64,000 bases of DNA, taken from the NCBI RefSeq assembly GCF_016595795.1, contig NZ_JAENHN010000025.1:70689-134688 (forward strand), written 5' to 3'. The first letter of the stretch is position 1, and every line of letters starts with the position of its first letter. The notes under the pieces were generated by a model that did not search any database, was not told where the DNA came from, and saw nothing but the letters and a program-made list of their open reading frames with translations. Of this stretch, positions 1 through 10,785 are shown piece by piece. Made by a program: the position numbers and the translations under genes. This stretch comes from Clostridium yunnanense. Its GTDB lineage: Bacteria; Bacillota; Clostridia; Clostridiales; Clostridiaceae.

Positions 1-718
1 GTATCTTTATTCTAGTAACAAGTGCCGCCTGGCTCTCAGGCTCTAAAGAATTTGTGGTCTGAAGCTGGCCATCTATTCTATATCTTATTCTTATCTCATC
101 TTCAAAAGGTTCTATATGTATATCTGACGCTCTCATCTCTATGGCATTCTTAAATAGATATTCAACCATTTTTACAACTGGTGCATTTTTTATATCATCA
201 AACTGTTCTTCTTCTTGAACTTGAATGGTTTTTGCTTCTAGCTTCCCCTTAGAAAGCTCCTCAGCAGCTTTAGTCACCTTCTGACTTGAATATTCCATTT
301 CTATATGCTTTTTAATTTCTTCTCTTGTACATATATAAGTTTCAACTTCAAATCCAGATGAAATCGAAACGTCATCGATAGCAAATATATTAAGTGGATC
401 CCACATTGCTACCAGTATTCTATTTTCATTAAAACCAAAAGGTATTAGTTCATGCTTATCGCAAACGCTTTCTGGTACTACCTTAAGAGCTCTTTTGTCA
501 AAGGTTGTAATGTTAAGGTTTATTCTTTTTATTCCTGTTTGCTTTTCTAAAACTTCCATGATATCTTCTGAAGTTACCATTTTTAGTTCTATAAGCATCT
601 CACCTAACTTTTTACCTGTTATCCTTTGTTTCTTAAGAGCTTCCTGAAGTTGAGGCATAGATATCTTACCAGACTCCACAAGCATGTCACCCAGTCTTCT
701 CTTAATTACTCCCTCCAT
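1..718 (-). CDS. pilB: Type IV pilus / type II secretion assembly ATPase, N-terminal part (cut by window edge)
   Basis: The reading frame starts at ATG 718 behind a GGAAGGAGAT ribosome site and stays open to base 1, so only the first 239 codons are visible. The N-terminal 150 residues look like a GspE_N/MshEN domain (often a c-di-GMP binding module in this family). Near residue 210 is the ASDIHIEP motif that opens the ATPase core of PilB/GspE proteins; the Walker motifs lie outside the window. The role is to power pilin assembly at the cytoplasmic membrane. The prepilin peptidase gene lies upstream on the same strand, which fits a pilus locus. It could equally be called gspE; the family is sure, the substrate is not. 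Confidence 0.88.
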   Translation of the reverse strand, partial: MEGVIKRRLGDMLVESGKISMPQLQEALKKQRITGKKLGEMLIELKMVTSEDIMEVLEKQTGIKRINLNITTFDKRALKVVPESVCDKHELIPFGFNENRILVAMWDPLNIFAIDDVSISSGFEVETYICTREEIKKHIEMEYSSQKVTKAAEELSKGKLEAKTIQVQEEEQFDDIKNAPVVKMVEYLFKNAIEMRASDIHIEPFEDEIRIRYRIDGQLQTTNSLEPESQAALVTRIKI

Positions 719-1048
719 TAATATCTCCTTCCAACCAAATAGGTTGAATAAATTATAATATTACTTCATATAATAATAAGTATACAAACTGAAGTTTAAT
801 AAAGCAACCCAAAAATTCTGCCATGATTTGGTAACTATAGTCATAATTTCTTGGTTACTTTTTATATGAATTAAACTTACTATTAAACATAATCTTAAAT
901 TGTCTTAGCTTATCTTAAAACCCGACTTTTAAAGTTTATATTTAGTGTTTTTTACATAACATCTCATATTTTTCGACAAAAGTATAAATATATTAAACCT
1001 AAACTTGAAAATTAAATTTAAAATTTCCCACCCAATATCTTCATATAT
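719..1048. other. A+T-rich gap between pilB and the prepilin peptidase gene
   Basis: About 330 bases without a credible reading frame on either strand. It must contain the pilB promoter region, but I see no clear -35/-10 pair, strong hairpin or repeat. Confidence 0.5.
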
Positions 1049-1798
1049 TTATATATTAAGATAAATTTTTATTATTTTATCTCCATATAACATAGCTATC
1101 ATTGTACCAATAGCTAAAAACGGACCAAACGCAATAGGATCTTTTCTTCCTTTCTTCTTCAATAATATAAGCATCACACCTATAATTGCTCCTATAATGA
1201 ATGCAAAAAATATTGTAATCAGCGTATTACTCCAACCCAAATATACACCACATATAGCTGCTATCTCAATATCACCTGTGCCCATAGCCCCTGTGATTAA
1301 AACTATAAGTCCAATAACCCCAATTCCCACTACTAGTCCAATTAAGTACGTCATTATATCACCATGTAAGTAGAACTTATCTATCAATATAAATAACACT
1401 CCAATAAAAAGACATGGATATGTAGTAACTGCGTATACATCTTGTGTATTAAAATCAATAAATGCTATTACTATCAAAAAAACAGCCAATATTAGAAATT
1501 TTATAAGTTCCATTGATAATCCATATTGGTTATATATTAGTAAGAATATTATTGCAGTGAATAATTCAAGAGCGGGATATTTAATAGATATCTTACTACC
1601 ACAGTGCCTGCACTTTCCTCCTAAAAACAAATAACTTATTACAGGTATCAAATCATAAGGTTTAATTTGAGTCTTACAATCTGTACAGTGCGATGGTGGA
1701 AAAGAGATAGATTCTCCTCTTGGTATTCTATAAATACATACATTTAAAAAGCTTCCTATAACTAGTCCTAAAATAAAAACTAAAATTCCAATCTCCAT
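1049..1798 (-). CDS. pilD: Prepilin peptidase / N-methyltransferase (A24 family)
   Basis: A 249-aa polytopic membrane protein of normal length for the family. It cleaves the leader of type IV prepilins and methylates the new N-terminus. The N-terminal half holds the cytoplasmic methylase loop with two Cys pairs (C38/C41 and C63/C66). The aspartyl protease residues are D115 (FIDFNTQ) and D176 in the GTGD motif. The substrate pilins are not in the window. Gene order places it upstream of pilB on the same strand. Also known as comC or gspO. Confidence 0.92.
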   Translation of the reverse strand: MEIGILVFILGLVIGSFLNVCIYRIPRGESISFPPSHCTDCKTQIKPYDLIPVISYLFLGGKCRHCGSKISIKYPALELFTAIIFLLIYNQYGLSMELIKFLILAVFLIVIAFIDFNTQDVYAVTTYPCLFIGVLFILIDKFYLHGDIMTYLIGLVVGIGVIGLIVLITGAMGTGDIEIAAICGVYLGWSNTLITIFFAFIIGAIIGVMLILLKKKGRKDPIAFGPFLAIGTMIAMLYGDKIIKIYLNI

Positions 1799-2198
1799 GT
1801 ACTACTCCTAAACTTTCTAAAATTAAATTCAAATTTCATATATTGAAATCAATTTGAATCCATATCAATTATTATCTTTTCAATCCATATATTGCAAGTA
1901 AATTTTACATTAAATCTACTAGTTTAATTATAATATTCTTTTATATCTGTTAATTCCTCTTGATTATATCCTATTTCGCCAATTATAATCATTCAGTTAA
2001 CACACTTAAGTATTTTCTGTAACTTTACATTGTATTATTTGTAGATCCACCTTTCCAAATGTACCTGAGAAAAATCAAAAAGTCGTATAGGTTTTATTTT
2101 AGAGCTATATTTAAAATTATTATTGATATAGGAATTTTATATAATAGATTAACTATGCCAATCATACTAACTTAATGATTTTGTACTTTCATCTACAT
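1799..2198. other. A+T-rich gap between groEL and the prepilin peptidase gene
   Basis: About 400 bases upstream of the prepilin peptidase gene. No reading frame with a ribosome site, no clear promoter and no RNA gene were seen, apart from the groEL terminator at its edge. Confidence 0.45.
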
Positions 2199-2231
2199 TA
2201 AAAAAAGCTAGAATGCAGAAGCATTCTAGCT
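2199..2231 (-). terminator. Rho-independent terminator of groESL
   Basis: Perfect 11-bp stem (AGCTAGAATGC, 2206-2216 and its complement 2221-2231) with a 4-base loop. On the minus strand it is followed by a run of six T. It lies 15 bases past the groEL stop codon. Confidence 0.93.
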
Positions 2232-2245
2232 ATAAGTTCTTAATC

Positions 2246-3874
<1,629 letters not shown>

Positions 3875-3888
3875 CTACCTCCTGTCTA

Positions 3889-4176
<288 letters not shown>

Positions 4177-4231
4177 CTAAACCCTCCTTATGATTTTTAG
4201 AGTATATATAATTTAATATTAAACTTATTTG

Positions 4232-4258
4232 TTAGCACTCATCAATATCGAGTGCTAA
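4232..4258 (-). promoter_or_regulatory. CIRCE operator (HrcA site) of groESL
   Basis: Perfect inverted repeat TTAGCACTC - 9 bases - GAGTGCTAA, the consensus binding site of the heat-shock repressor HrcA. On the minus strand a TATAAT box lies just upstream (4266-4271), so the operator sits at or just after the start of transcription. I could not place a convincing -35 box. hrcA itself is not in the window. Confidence 0.96.
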
Positions 4259-4409
4259 TACAATTATTATAATAGACAATACTATTTAATAATTCAACAA
4301 CTAATTGATATTTTTATCCATTTTTTTAGACCGAATTGTTTAATTTTAAGAAATTATCTCTTTTTTTCTAACTTTTTCTTTGATTTCCTCTATAATTATA
4401 GTCTTTATA

Positions 4410-4459
4410 AAAATTAACTGATATATTTAGCATTTTTTTTAAATATATCAGTTAATTTT
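4410..4459. repeat. 19-bp perfect inverted repeat between groES and the next gene
   Basis: Arms 4410-4428 and 4441-4459 are exact complements, separated by 12 bases containing eight T. The minus-strand 3' arm runs into TTTTT, so it could stop transcripts coming from the right; on the plus strand there is no T run. It does not match the other repeat families in the window. Confidence 0.6.
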
Positions 4460-4584
4460 CATATAAAAACATAAAAAATTCACAAATTTATTATATTATT
4501 TTTTATAAAGCTATTTATTTTTCATGAAAAATGATAATAATTAAAATATGAAACTTTATATTCTATGCTACGTGAAAGGACGTT

Positions 4585-5280
4585 ATGATGATTTCTAAAA
4601 ATTATAGTTATTTAACTAAGATCTCAAATTTTATTCTCTCTCTTATCTTAACCATTGCTTCAATTGGTTTGTGGTCAATAGCAACCTTAAATTTCACGCC
4701 ACTATATAAGATAGGTATAAAAGCTTTTGATATTACAAGTGCTACATCCCTCTCAGAAGGACAACTTATGATAAACTACAAAGTACTTATTAAATATCTT
4801 CAATCGCCTTTTATACATAAATTGAAATTCCCAGATTTTATAATGAGTGCTGGTGGAGAAACGCATTTTGTTGATGTGAAAAATATATTTATATATCTTC
4901 ATATTATAACTTGGTCTACTGTGATAATATTTGTATTATTATTTATATTTAAGAAAAAATATCTTTCAAAGGAAATATTTAATATATTTAACCATACTTT
5001 TTATATTCTATCTGTTTTTTCAATATCTATACTTATTTTAGTATTAAATAATTTCGATAAAACCTTTGAAAACTTCCACAAGCTATTTTTCAGCAATGAT
5101 CTGTGGTTATTTGATCCAAATACTGATCCAGTTATAAATGCTTTGCCAGAAAACTTTTTTATGGTATGCGGAATAACAATCATAGCTCTAACTCTTATTC
5201 AAGTAATAACATTTAAGATTATTTATCATAGACATAAAAAGATATTAAGATCTTCAAAGAATAATATATTTCAACATTGA
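4585..5280 (+). CDS. TIGR01906/DUF1461-type integral membrane protein
   Basis: 231 aa with four or five hydrophobic segments (about residues 12-35, 108-128, 140-160, 190-212). The segment GGETHFVDVKNIF (about 90-102) matches the conserved E..H..DVK region that I associate with the TIGR01906 (DUF1461) family of Firmicutes membrane proteins of unknown function. The ribosome site AAAGGA precedes two ATG codons (4585 and 4588); the second has the better spacing. It stands alone between divergent groESL and a convergent gene, with a shared terminator downstream. Confidence 0.75.
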   Translation: MMISKNYSYLTKISNFILSLILTIASIGLWSIATLNFTPLYKIGIKAFDITSATSLSEGQLMINYKVLIKYLQSPFIHKLKFPDFIMSAGGETHFVDVKNIFIYLHIITWSTVIIFVLLFIFKKKYLSKEIFNIFNHTFYILSVFSISILILVLNNFDKTFENFHKLFFSNDLWLFDPNTDPVINALPENFFMVCGITIIALTLIQVITFKIIYHRHKKILRSSKNNIFQH

Positions 5281-5341
5281 TACCTATAACTTAATTATTG
5301 TGATAACTTATCCTATTGTTAACTATGAAACAGTACATAAT

Positions 5342-5371
5342 AAGAGAGCTAATAAACCTATTAGCTCTCTT
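5342..5371. terminator. Bidirectional terminator hairpin
   Basis: 13-bp perfect stem (AAGAGAGCTAATA and complement) with a 4-base loop between two convergent genes (ends 5280 and 5377). T runs on either side are weak, but position and stem strength support a shared terminator. Confidence 0.75.
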
Positions 5372-5376
5372 ACTCT

Positions 5377-6120
5377 TTAATTATTATCATTGCCTTCCCT
5401 ATTGATAAACTTTTTCCCCTTTAATACTCCTATAAGAAGAATCAAGGCCATAACTACTAAAATGATAGCTAATATCCATATCTTATCTACGGAAAGGTTA
5501 TGTCCAAAAAAGATTGATACAAAAAGCATTGGTGTTCTGGCTAAATTAGATATAACAAGGAATTCCTTTAAAGAAAGACTTGATATGCCACATATATATC
5601 CTAAAACATCTTTTGGTATTCCTGGTATTAGATATAATAGTAAGACTATCCTTCTTAAGGACTTATGCTTAGCTTCCACGCTCTTCTCAGTACCTTTCTT
5701 TCCCTTATGTTCCTCTTTAAAATGCTCAATCTTCTTTAGTAACCATAAATCTTTTTCACTTACTAACTTTTGCACAAAAGGTTTACCCAGTTTTCTAGAT
5801 AAAATAAAGGTTATAGCACTTCCTATTATTGCTCCTATAATAGATAAGGCAAAGCCTATCCAAGGACCAAAGATATAACCTGCAGCTACCTGAACTATCT
5901 CGCCTGGTATTATAAATATAACTATTTGAAGTACCTGCATACCTAAAAATGCTAGCCACGAATAAGGTCCATAGCCTAATATTCTTTCTTTCATTTTCTT
6001 TATATCTGTAAATATGTATACATAGTCACCAAGATATTTGTAAAACAATGCTATGAATACTAGTACAGAAAAAGCTGCTATAATATGATATTTATATTTG
6101 TTAAGTTTTTCTTTCATCAT
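5377..6120 (-). CDS. TVP38/TMEM64 (DedA-like, SNARE-associated) membrane protein
   Basis: About 247 aa with a hydrophobic N-terminal anchor and the VTT domain typical of TVP38/TMEM64 proteins. The segment IIPGEIVQVAAGYIFG (about 72-87) and the following glycine-rich helix GAIIGSAITFILSRKLG are the family signature; a second re-entrant region is near LLYLIPGIPKDVLGY. The charged loop at 120-155 is rich in Lys/Glu. Proteins of this fold act in lipid or small-molecule transport, but no substrate can be read from the sequence. Three start codons are possible; ATG 6120 is best spaced from the GAGGA site. Confidence 0.88.
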   Translation of the reverse strand: MMKEKLNKYKYHIIAAFSVLVFIALFYKYLGDYVYIFTDIKKMKERILGYGPYSWLAFLGMQVLQIVIFIIPGEIVQVAAGYIFGPWIGFALSIIGAIIGSAITFILSRKLGKPFVQKLVSEKDLWLLKKIEHFKEEHKGKKGTEKSVEAKHKSLRRIVLLLYLIPGIPKDVLGYICGISSLSLKEFLVISNLARTPMLFVSIFFGHNLSVDKIWILAIILVVMALILLIGVLKGKKFINREGNDNN

Positions 6121-6732
6121 CACATATCCTCGTAAAATTAAATATATTATACATCAATGTAACACTTTAAAATCAAACCTATATCTTAGGTTTAAACTTA
6201 TAAATCTGACCTAATGCTACTTTCTACAATTCTCCATGTACGTACATTTTCCGCACGTAAAAAGCATTAATCCTTAATACTTTTTCATTAGAAACCTGTA
6301 TCTATAGTATAATATACGAAATATATCTATACACTAGCTATTTTCTTAGTATTACCTTAATTTTTTATTAATATTTTATATATGGTTCCAACTTCAGCTA
6401 TTAATTTATACACATTTAAAACCATAAACTCTGGTTTTTCAACAGGTATAAACTAACTTTCTGTAGATAAGTCTTATGTTTTATCTTACAATATATGTGA
6501 TTTTTCTACATCCCTCATTATTATAACATCTATCGCATATTCTTCATACAATAATTGTCATATTTTTTAACTTTTCGCATTTAAATTATTTGTTAAGTCT
6601 AATAATACTATTGAATTATTAATTTCTAGAATTATCTACATTAATAATTCAGATAATATAATTGATTTGTGATTATCAAATTTCGATTAATTTCTTAAAC
6701 ATAATTAAAACTTTTAACTTGTAGGTGATATT
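6121..6732. other. 600-base A+T-rich gap
   Basis: No reading frame with a ribosome site was found. A 12-bp palindrome (ATGTACGTACAT, 6236-6247) and a small hairpin near 6417-6439 with a T run were seen, but neither could be linked to a gene. Confidence 0.4.
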
Positions 6733-7029
6733 ATGCACAATGAAAATTATATTTGTGATTTATGCGGAAGAGAAGTTTCAAAAGTAACAGTACATCATTT
6801 GATTCCAAGAGAAGAAGGCGGCAAGGATTTAGCTACTGCAATGTTATGCATTCCTTGTCATAAACAAATCCACGCCCTTTATTCTAACAAGGAGTTATCA
6901 GTAAGACTCTATACCATATCAAGACTTAAGGATGATGATAAGATATCAAAATATCTTAAATTCATAACAAAACATCCTGGAGATTCTCATATCTCTGTAA
7001 AAAAATCTAAAAGTGTCAGAAAAAAATAG
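6733..7029 (+). CDS. Small HNH endonuclease-domain protein
   Basis: 98 aa. It contains one zinc-ribbon HNH module: C8/C11, the HHLIPRE motif at 21-27, then GG, and C39/C42-H43 with H47 closing the site. The C-terminal tail is basic (KKSKSVRKK). Such stand-alone HNH proteins cut or nick nucleic acid, but partners and targets are unknown. The start follows a GTAGGTGAT ribosome site. No toxin, restriction or phage gene is adjacent. Confidence 0.82.
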   Translation: MHNENYICDLCGREVSKVTVHHLIPREEGGKDLATAMLCIPCHKQIHALYSNKELSVRLYTISRLKDDDKISKYLKFITKHPGDSHISVKKSKSVRKK

Positions 7030-7079
7030 GCAGCAAGATAATAAAAGTTTCTTAAAACTTAAATAGTATCTTGCTGCCT
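7021..7079 (-). terminator. Terminator between HNH gene and ogg
   Basis: 13-bp perfect stem (AGGCAGCAAGATA, 7028-7040, and complement 7067-7079) enclosing a second small hairpin. The minus-strand transcript continues into a T run (ATTTTTTT), so it best serves ogg, 170 bases upstream; it may also stop the HNH transcript. Confidence 0.75.
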
Positions 7080-7247
7080 AGTTATGATGGTTTATATTGA
7101 CTTTAGTTTATACAAATCTAGTATGCCTCTACTATCTTTAAACTATTCAAATCATATAGACAAACCATTTCATTGTTAAATTAATATTTTAAAGTTTCTG
7201 CAATAACATTCATGCTAATCTAACCAATACAATATATTTTACTTTCA

Positions 7248-8189
7248 TCAAACTTTTATATTGTTTTCTCTAGCATAGTAGAAGAAATACTGCTGAGCAA
7301 AACCTGAAAGTTCCCCAAATTTCTCTCTTCCAAATACCCTTATCTTATTAAGTGATACATCAGGTACTAAATAGAAATGAGACATAGCTCTTTTCACCCA
7401 TACATCTACTGGAAAGGCTGAGTACTTTTTCATTGAGAACAGCATTACGCAGTCCGCTACTTTAGCCCCAACACCTTTAAAATTCTGGAGAGCTTCATGG
7501 CACTGGTCATCATTAAGCTTAGAAATCATTTGTAGATCATAATGAAGCAATTCTTTTTCTTCATCAGTCATTACTTCTATATCCTTATTACTGTTTAGAA
7601 GCTCATTACAGCCTCTTACCTTCTCTACAGTATCATAAATGTATTTACTTCTAAATGATGCTCCTGTAGTGTTTATTTCTTCTAAGGATGCCTTTGAAAA
7701 TTGTTCTACAGTTGGAAAAGCATAATAAGTTTTTCCTTTATATTCGATGGCAGAGCCCCATCTTTCGCTTATTTTATTTATTGTCTTACTGATTACTGGT
7801 ATAGAATTTCTTGCAGATATTATAAAGCTTATAAGTATTTCGAAAGGATCTTGCTTTAATATCCTTATACCATAACCAAAATCCACTGCTTTTTCTAATA
7901 AAGGATCTCCTGAGAATTTCTCCTTTATAGCTGTATAGTTTCTTTCTAAATCGAAATATTCCATCCATATATTATTAAAGTCTTCTTTATTTGCATTATG
8001 TATTATTATATCTTTCCCGCTTTCTTCTACCTCAATTACTCTCTCATGAGCTACACCTATGTAAGTACCATTTTCCTGTCTTATCCACCTAAAGCACTGA
8101 CCACATTCAAAAACCTGTTTTATATTGAAGTTTTCTACTTCTTTAAGAATTACTTTATCGCCATAGTATTCCACATCTCTAAAATCCAT
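7248..8189 (-). CDS. ogg: 8-oxoguanine DNA glycosylase / AP lyase (OGG1 type)
   Basis: 313 aa from ATG 8189, which is well spaced from an AAAGGTGAT site (a longer GTG start at 8198 overlaps that site). The N-terminal OGG_N domain has the ECGQCFRW motif near residue 30, followed by the HhH-GPD fold. The helix-hairpin-helix segment FKGVGAKVADC carries the catalytic Lys (K243) and FPVDVWVKR the catalytic Asp (D262); their 19-residue spacing equals that of K249/D268 in human OGG1. It removes oxidised guanine opposite cytosine. It is unusual as a bacterial enzyme (most bacteria use Fpg) but known in clostridia, where it neighbours hbd. Confidence 0.93.
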   Translation of the reverse strand: MDFRDVEYYGDKVILKEVENFNIKQVFECGQCFRWIRQENGTYIGVAHERVIEVEESGKDIIIHNANKEDFNNIWMEYFDLERNYTAIKEKFSGDPLLEKAVDFGYGIRILKQDPFEILISFIISARNSIPVISKTINKISERWGSAIEYKGKTYYAFPTVEQFSKASLEEINTTGASFRSKYIYDTVEKVRGCNELLNSNKDIEVMTDEEKELLHYDLQMISKLNDDQCHEALQNFKGVGAKVADCVMLFSMKKYSAFPVDVWVKRAMSHFYLVPDVSLNKIRVFGREKFGELSGFAQQYFFYYARENNIKV

Positions 8190-8386
8190 TTTTATCACCT
8201 TTTCCTACTCATCTATAAGTTGTTATGATCTTTACCAAACATTATGCCAACTTACATATTTTACTTAAATATAATTATACTTTTATATTTATTTTTTTAC
8301 AATTACTTAAGTAAAATCTTTACCATCAAATATATATTTTCATTTAATAATTAAAATTATTTACGACAAAAGCGTCTTATATTTCA

Positions 8387-9553
8387 CTATATATAAACTT
8401 TCGTTCCATGGAAACTACAAACAAATAGTTTCTCCATCTCCGCTTTTGTAATTTTCCTTGGATTTGAGGTAGTACATGCATCTTCCACTGCATTCTCTGA
8501 TATAAATTGTAGGTTACTATTAAACACTTCTTCTTTAACTCCATATTCTTTTAAGCTATTAGGTATTCCTAGTTTTTCATTAAGAGATCTTATAAGTTCT
8601 CTAAGTGCTTCTACTAATTCATTATCATTTTCCCCTTGAAGCTTTAATCTTCTGCTTATATCTGCATATCTTTCCAAACAAGTCTTTTTGTTAAAATCAA
8701 TAACATAAGGTAAATATATTGCATTAGCACAACCATGTGGAATGTTGAAGATTGCACCAGTTTTATGAGCCATGCTATGGGTTATACCAAGCAAAGCATT
8801 GCTAAAGGCCATTCCAGCTAAACACTGAGCATAATGCATCTTTTCTCTAGCTTCTTTATCACCTTGATATGAACCTATTAAATTATCTCTAACCATTTCT
8901 ATAGATTGCAATGCAAGCGGATCTGTAAAACAGGTATGCCCTGATGCAACATAAGCTTCTATACCATGAGTTAATGCATCCATTCCAGTATGCGCTGTAA
9001 GTTTAGGCGGCATTGTTTCAGCTAGCTCTGAATCTACTATAGCTATATCTGGTGTTATATCATAATCAGCTAAAGGATATTTTATTTTAGTTTTATAATC
9101 AGTTATAACGGTGAAGGCTGTAACCTCTGTAGCAGTACCTGAAGTAGACGGAATTGCCACAAACCTAGCTTTATTTCTAAGTGTAGGTATTGAGAAAGGT
9201 TTTATTATATTTTCAAACTTCTCTTCTGGATATTCATAAAAAATCCACATAGCCTTTGCTGCATCAATGGCTGAACCTCCACCCATCGCAACTATCCAAT
9301 CTGGCTTAAACTCAAGCATTTTCTTAGCTCCATTAAGAACTGTTTCAACAGACGGATCTGGTTCTACCCCTTCTATCAAATTAACTTCTATATTAGCTTC
9401 CTTTAGATAACCTATGGCTCTATCGAGAAATCCAAATTTCCTCATAGATCCTCCCCCTGTAACTATGACCGCTCTCCTGCCTTCTAATTCCTTCAACTGC
9501 TCCATAGTTCCTCTTCCATAATATATATCTCTAGGTAACGTAAATCGACTCAT
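8387..9553 (-). CDS. Iron-containing alcohol dehydrogenase (possible butanol/ethanol dehydrogenase)
   Basis: 388 aa, full length for group III Fe-ADH. The dinucleotide motif GGGSAIDAAKAMW is at 91-103. Metal ligands are D192 and H196 (MDALTHGIEAY), H263 (HSMAHKTGA) and H273 (IPHGCANAI). It reduces aldehydes to alcohols or the reverse with NAD(P)H. It lies between the end of the butyryl-CoA operon and ogg, but a terminator at 9788-9821 separates it from hbd, so it has its own promoter in 9554-9787. Substrate cannot be decided from sequence; butyraldehyde or acetaldehyde are plausible from context. Confidence 0.9.
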   Translation of the reverse strand: MSRFTLPRDIYYGRGTMEQLKELEGRRAVIVTGGGSMRKFGFLDRAIGYLKEANIEVNLIEGVEPDPSVETVLNGAKKMLEFKPDWIVAMGGGSAIDAAKAMWIFYEYPEEKFENIIKPFSIPTLRNKARFVAIPSTSGTATEVTAFTVITDYKTKIKYPLADYDITPDIAIVDSELAETMPPKLTAHTGMDALTHGIEAYVASGHTCFTDPLALQSIEMVRDNLIGSYQGDKEAREKMHYAQCLAGMAFSNALLGITHSMAHKTGAIFNIPHGCANAIYLPYVIDFNKKTCLERYADISRRLKLQGENDNELVEALRELIRSLNEKLGIPNSLKEYGVKEEVFNSNLQFISENAVEDACTTSNPRKITKAEMEKLFVCSFHGTKVYI

Positions 9554-9787
9554 CTAATTGCCTCCTAATTCTATCTATAATAATTCTACAAGATTATTAA
9601 TGATGTACCAATTAAACTACAATTCAACTTTCATAACTCCTGTGTATTTAGATAATAGATTTTAAAATATATTTTTCTCAAATAATACATCATTACATTA
9701 TTTACAGTGCCCTTAGGATATTATTAGTAATTACAACAAGTTTTATTTACAATACTTGATAAAATCATTTAGCCTTGTTTAAACATA

Positions 9788-9821
9788 ATAAAAAAACACA
9801 GTTCTATTAAGAACTGTGTTT
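9788..9821 (-). terminator. Terminator of the crt-bcd-etfBA-hbd operon
   Basis: 12-bp perfect stem (AAACACAGTTCT, 9794-9805, and complement 9810-9821) with a 4-base loop; the minus-strand RNA ends in seven T. It lies 22 bases after hbd. Confidence 0.95.
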
Positions 9822-9842
9822 CAAAATTCATATAATGAATTA

Positions 9843-10691
9843 TTATTTTGCGTAGTTGTGGAATCCTCTACCTGACTTTCTTCCTAACCAACCAGCTCTA
9901 ACATACTTTCTTAGTAAGCTATGAGCTCTGTACTTAGTATCTCCAGTTTCACTGTAAAGAACATCCATGATAGCTAAACAAACGTCTAATCCTATAAGAT
10001 CTCCTAAAGCTAGAGGTCCCATTGGGTGGTTTGCACCTAACATCATTGACTTATCTATATCAACTGCTGAAGCTATATCTTCTGCAAGTATTCCTACAGC
10101 TTCGTTGATCATTGGTATAAGTATTCTGTTAACTACGAAACCAGGTGCTTCAGCAACTTCTACTGGTTCCTTGCCTATAGCTATTGAAACTTCTTTAACT
10201 GCATCAAAAGCTTCTTGAGATGTAGCCATTCCTCTGATTATTTCAACTAGCTTCATTACTGGAGCTGGGTTGAAGAAGTGCATTCCTATAACTTTATCAG
10301 GTCTGCCAGTTGCAGCAGCAACTTCAGTTATTGATAAAGATGAAGTGTTTGAAGCTAATATAGTTTCTGGCTTACAGATCTTATCTAATTCAGCAAATAT
10401 TTGCTTCTTTATAGCCATGTTTTCTACTGCAGCTTCTATAACTAAATCACAATCAGCAGCTAAGTTCATATCAGTAGTTCCTGATATTCTTGAAAGGATT
10501 TCTTCTCTAACTTCTTCAGTCATCTTTCCTTTAGCAACTAATTTGCTTAAGCCATTGCTGATTCCAGTTATTCCTTTATCAACAAATTCTTCCTTTATAT
10601 CTCTAACTATAACTTCATATCCTTTTTGAGCGAAAGCTTGAACTATACCAGCTCCCATTGTACCAGCACCAAGAACAAATATCTTTTCCAT
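9843..10691 (-). CDS. hbd: 3-hydroxybutyryl-CoA dehydrogenase
   Basis: 282 aa. It reduces acetoacetyl-CoA to (S)-3-hydroxybutyryl-CoA with NADH. The Rossmann motif [10 protein letters not shown] is at 8-17; the catalytic residues are S117 (SNTSSL), H138 ([15 protein letters not shown]), E150 and N188 (FVVNRI). Last gene of the operon, 94 bases after etfA with a strong hairpin in that gap. Ribosome site AGGAGGTATACCC. Confidence 0.98.
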   Translation of the reverse strand: MEKIFVLGAGTMGAGIVQAFAQKGYEVIVRDIKEEFVDKGITGISNGLSKLVAKGKMTEEVREEILSRISGTTDMNLAADCDLVIEAAVENMAIKKQIFAELDKICKPETILASNTSSLSITEVAAATGRPDKVIGMHFFNPAPVMKLVEIIRGMATSQEAFDAVKEVSIAIGKEPVEVAEAPGFVVNRILIPMINEAVGILAEDIASAVDIDKSMMLGANHPMGPLALGDLIGLDVCLAIMDVLYSETGDTKYRAHSLLRKYVRAGWLGRKSGRGFHNYAK

Positions 10692-10719
10692 GGGTATACC
10701 TCCTAAGATTTATATATTT

Positions 10720-10743
10720 AGTCCTACCTTTTTAGGTAGGACT
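10720..10743 (-). promoter_or_regulatory. Intercistronic hairpin between etfA and hbd
   Basis: 10-bp perfect stem (AGTCCTACCT and complement) with a 4-base loop. No T run follows on the minus strand, so it is not a standard terminator. It could be an mRNA processing or stability element that sets hbd levels relative to the genes before it. Confidence 0.6.
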
Positions 10744-10785
10744 TATAATTATATTCAAGAATTATGTTTAACTAATTGAATAATT

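Noticed and set aside
6236-6247. 12-bp palindrome ATGTACGTACAT as an operator
   Set aside because: It lies far from any promoter and no regulator or second copy could be linked to it.
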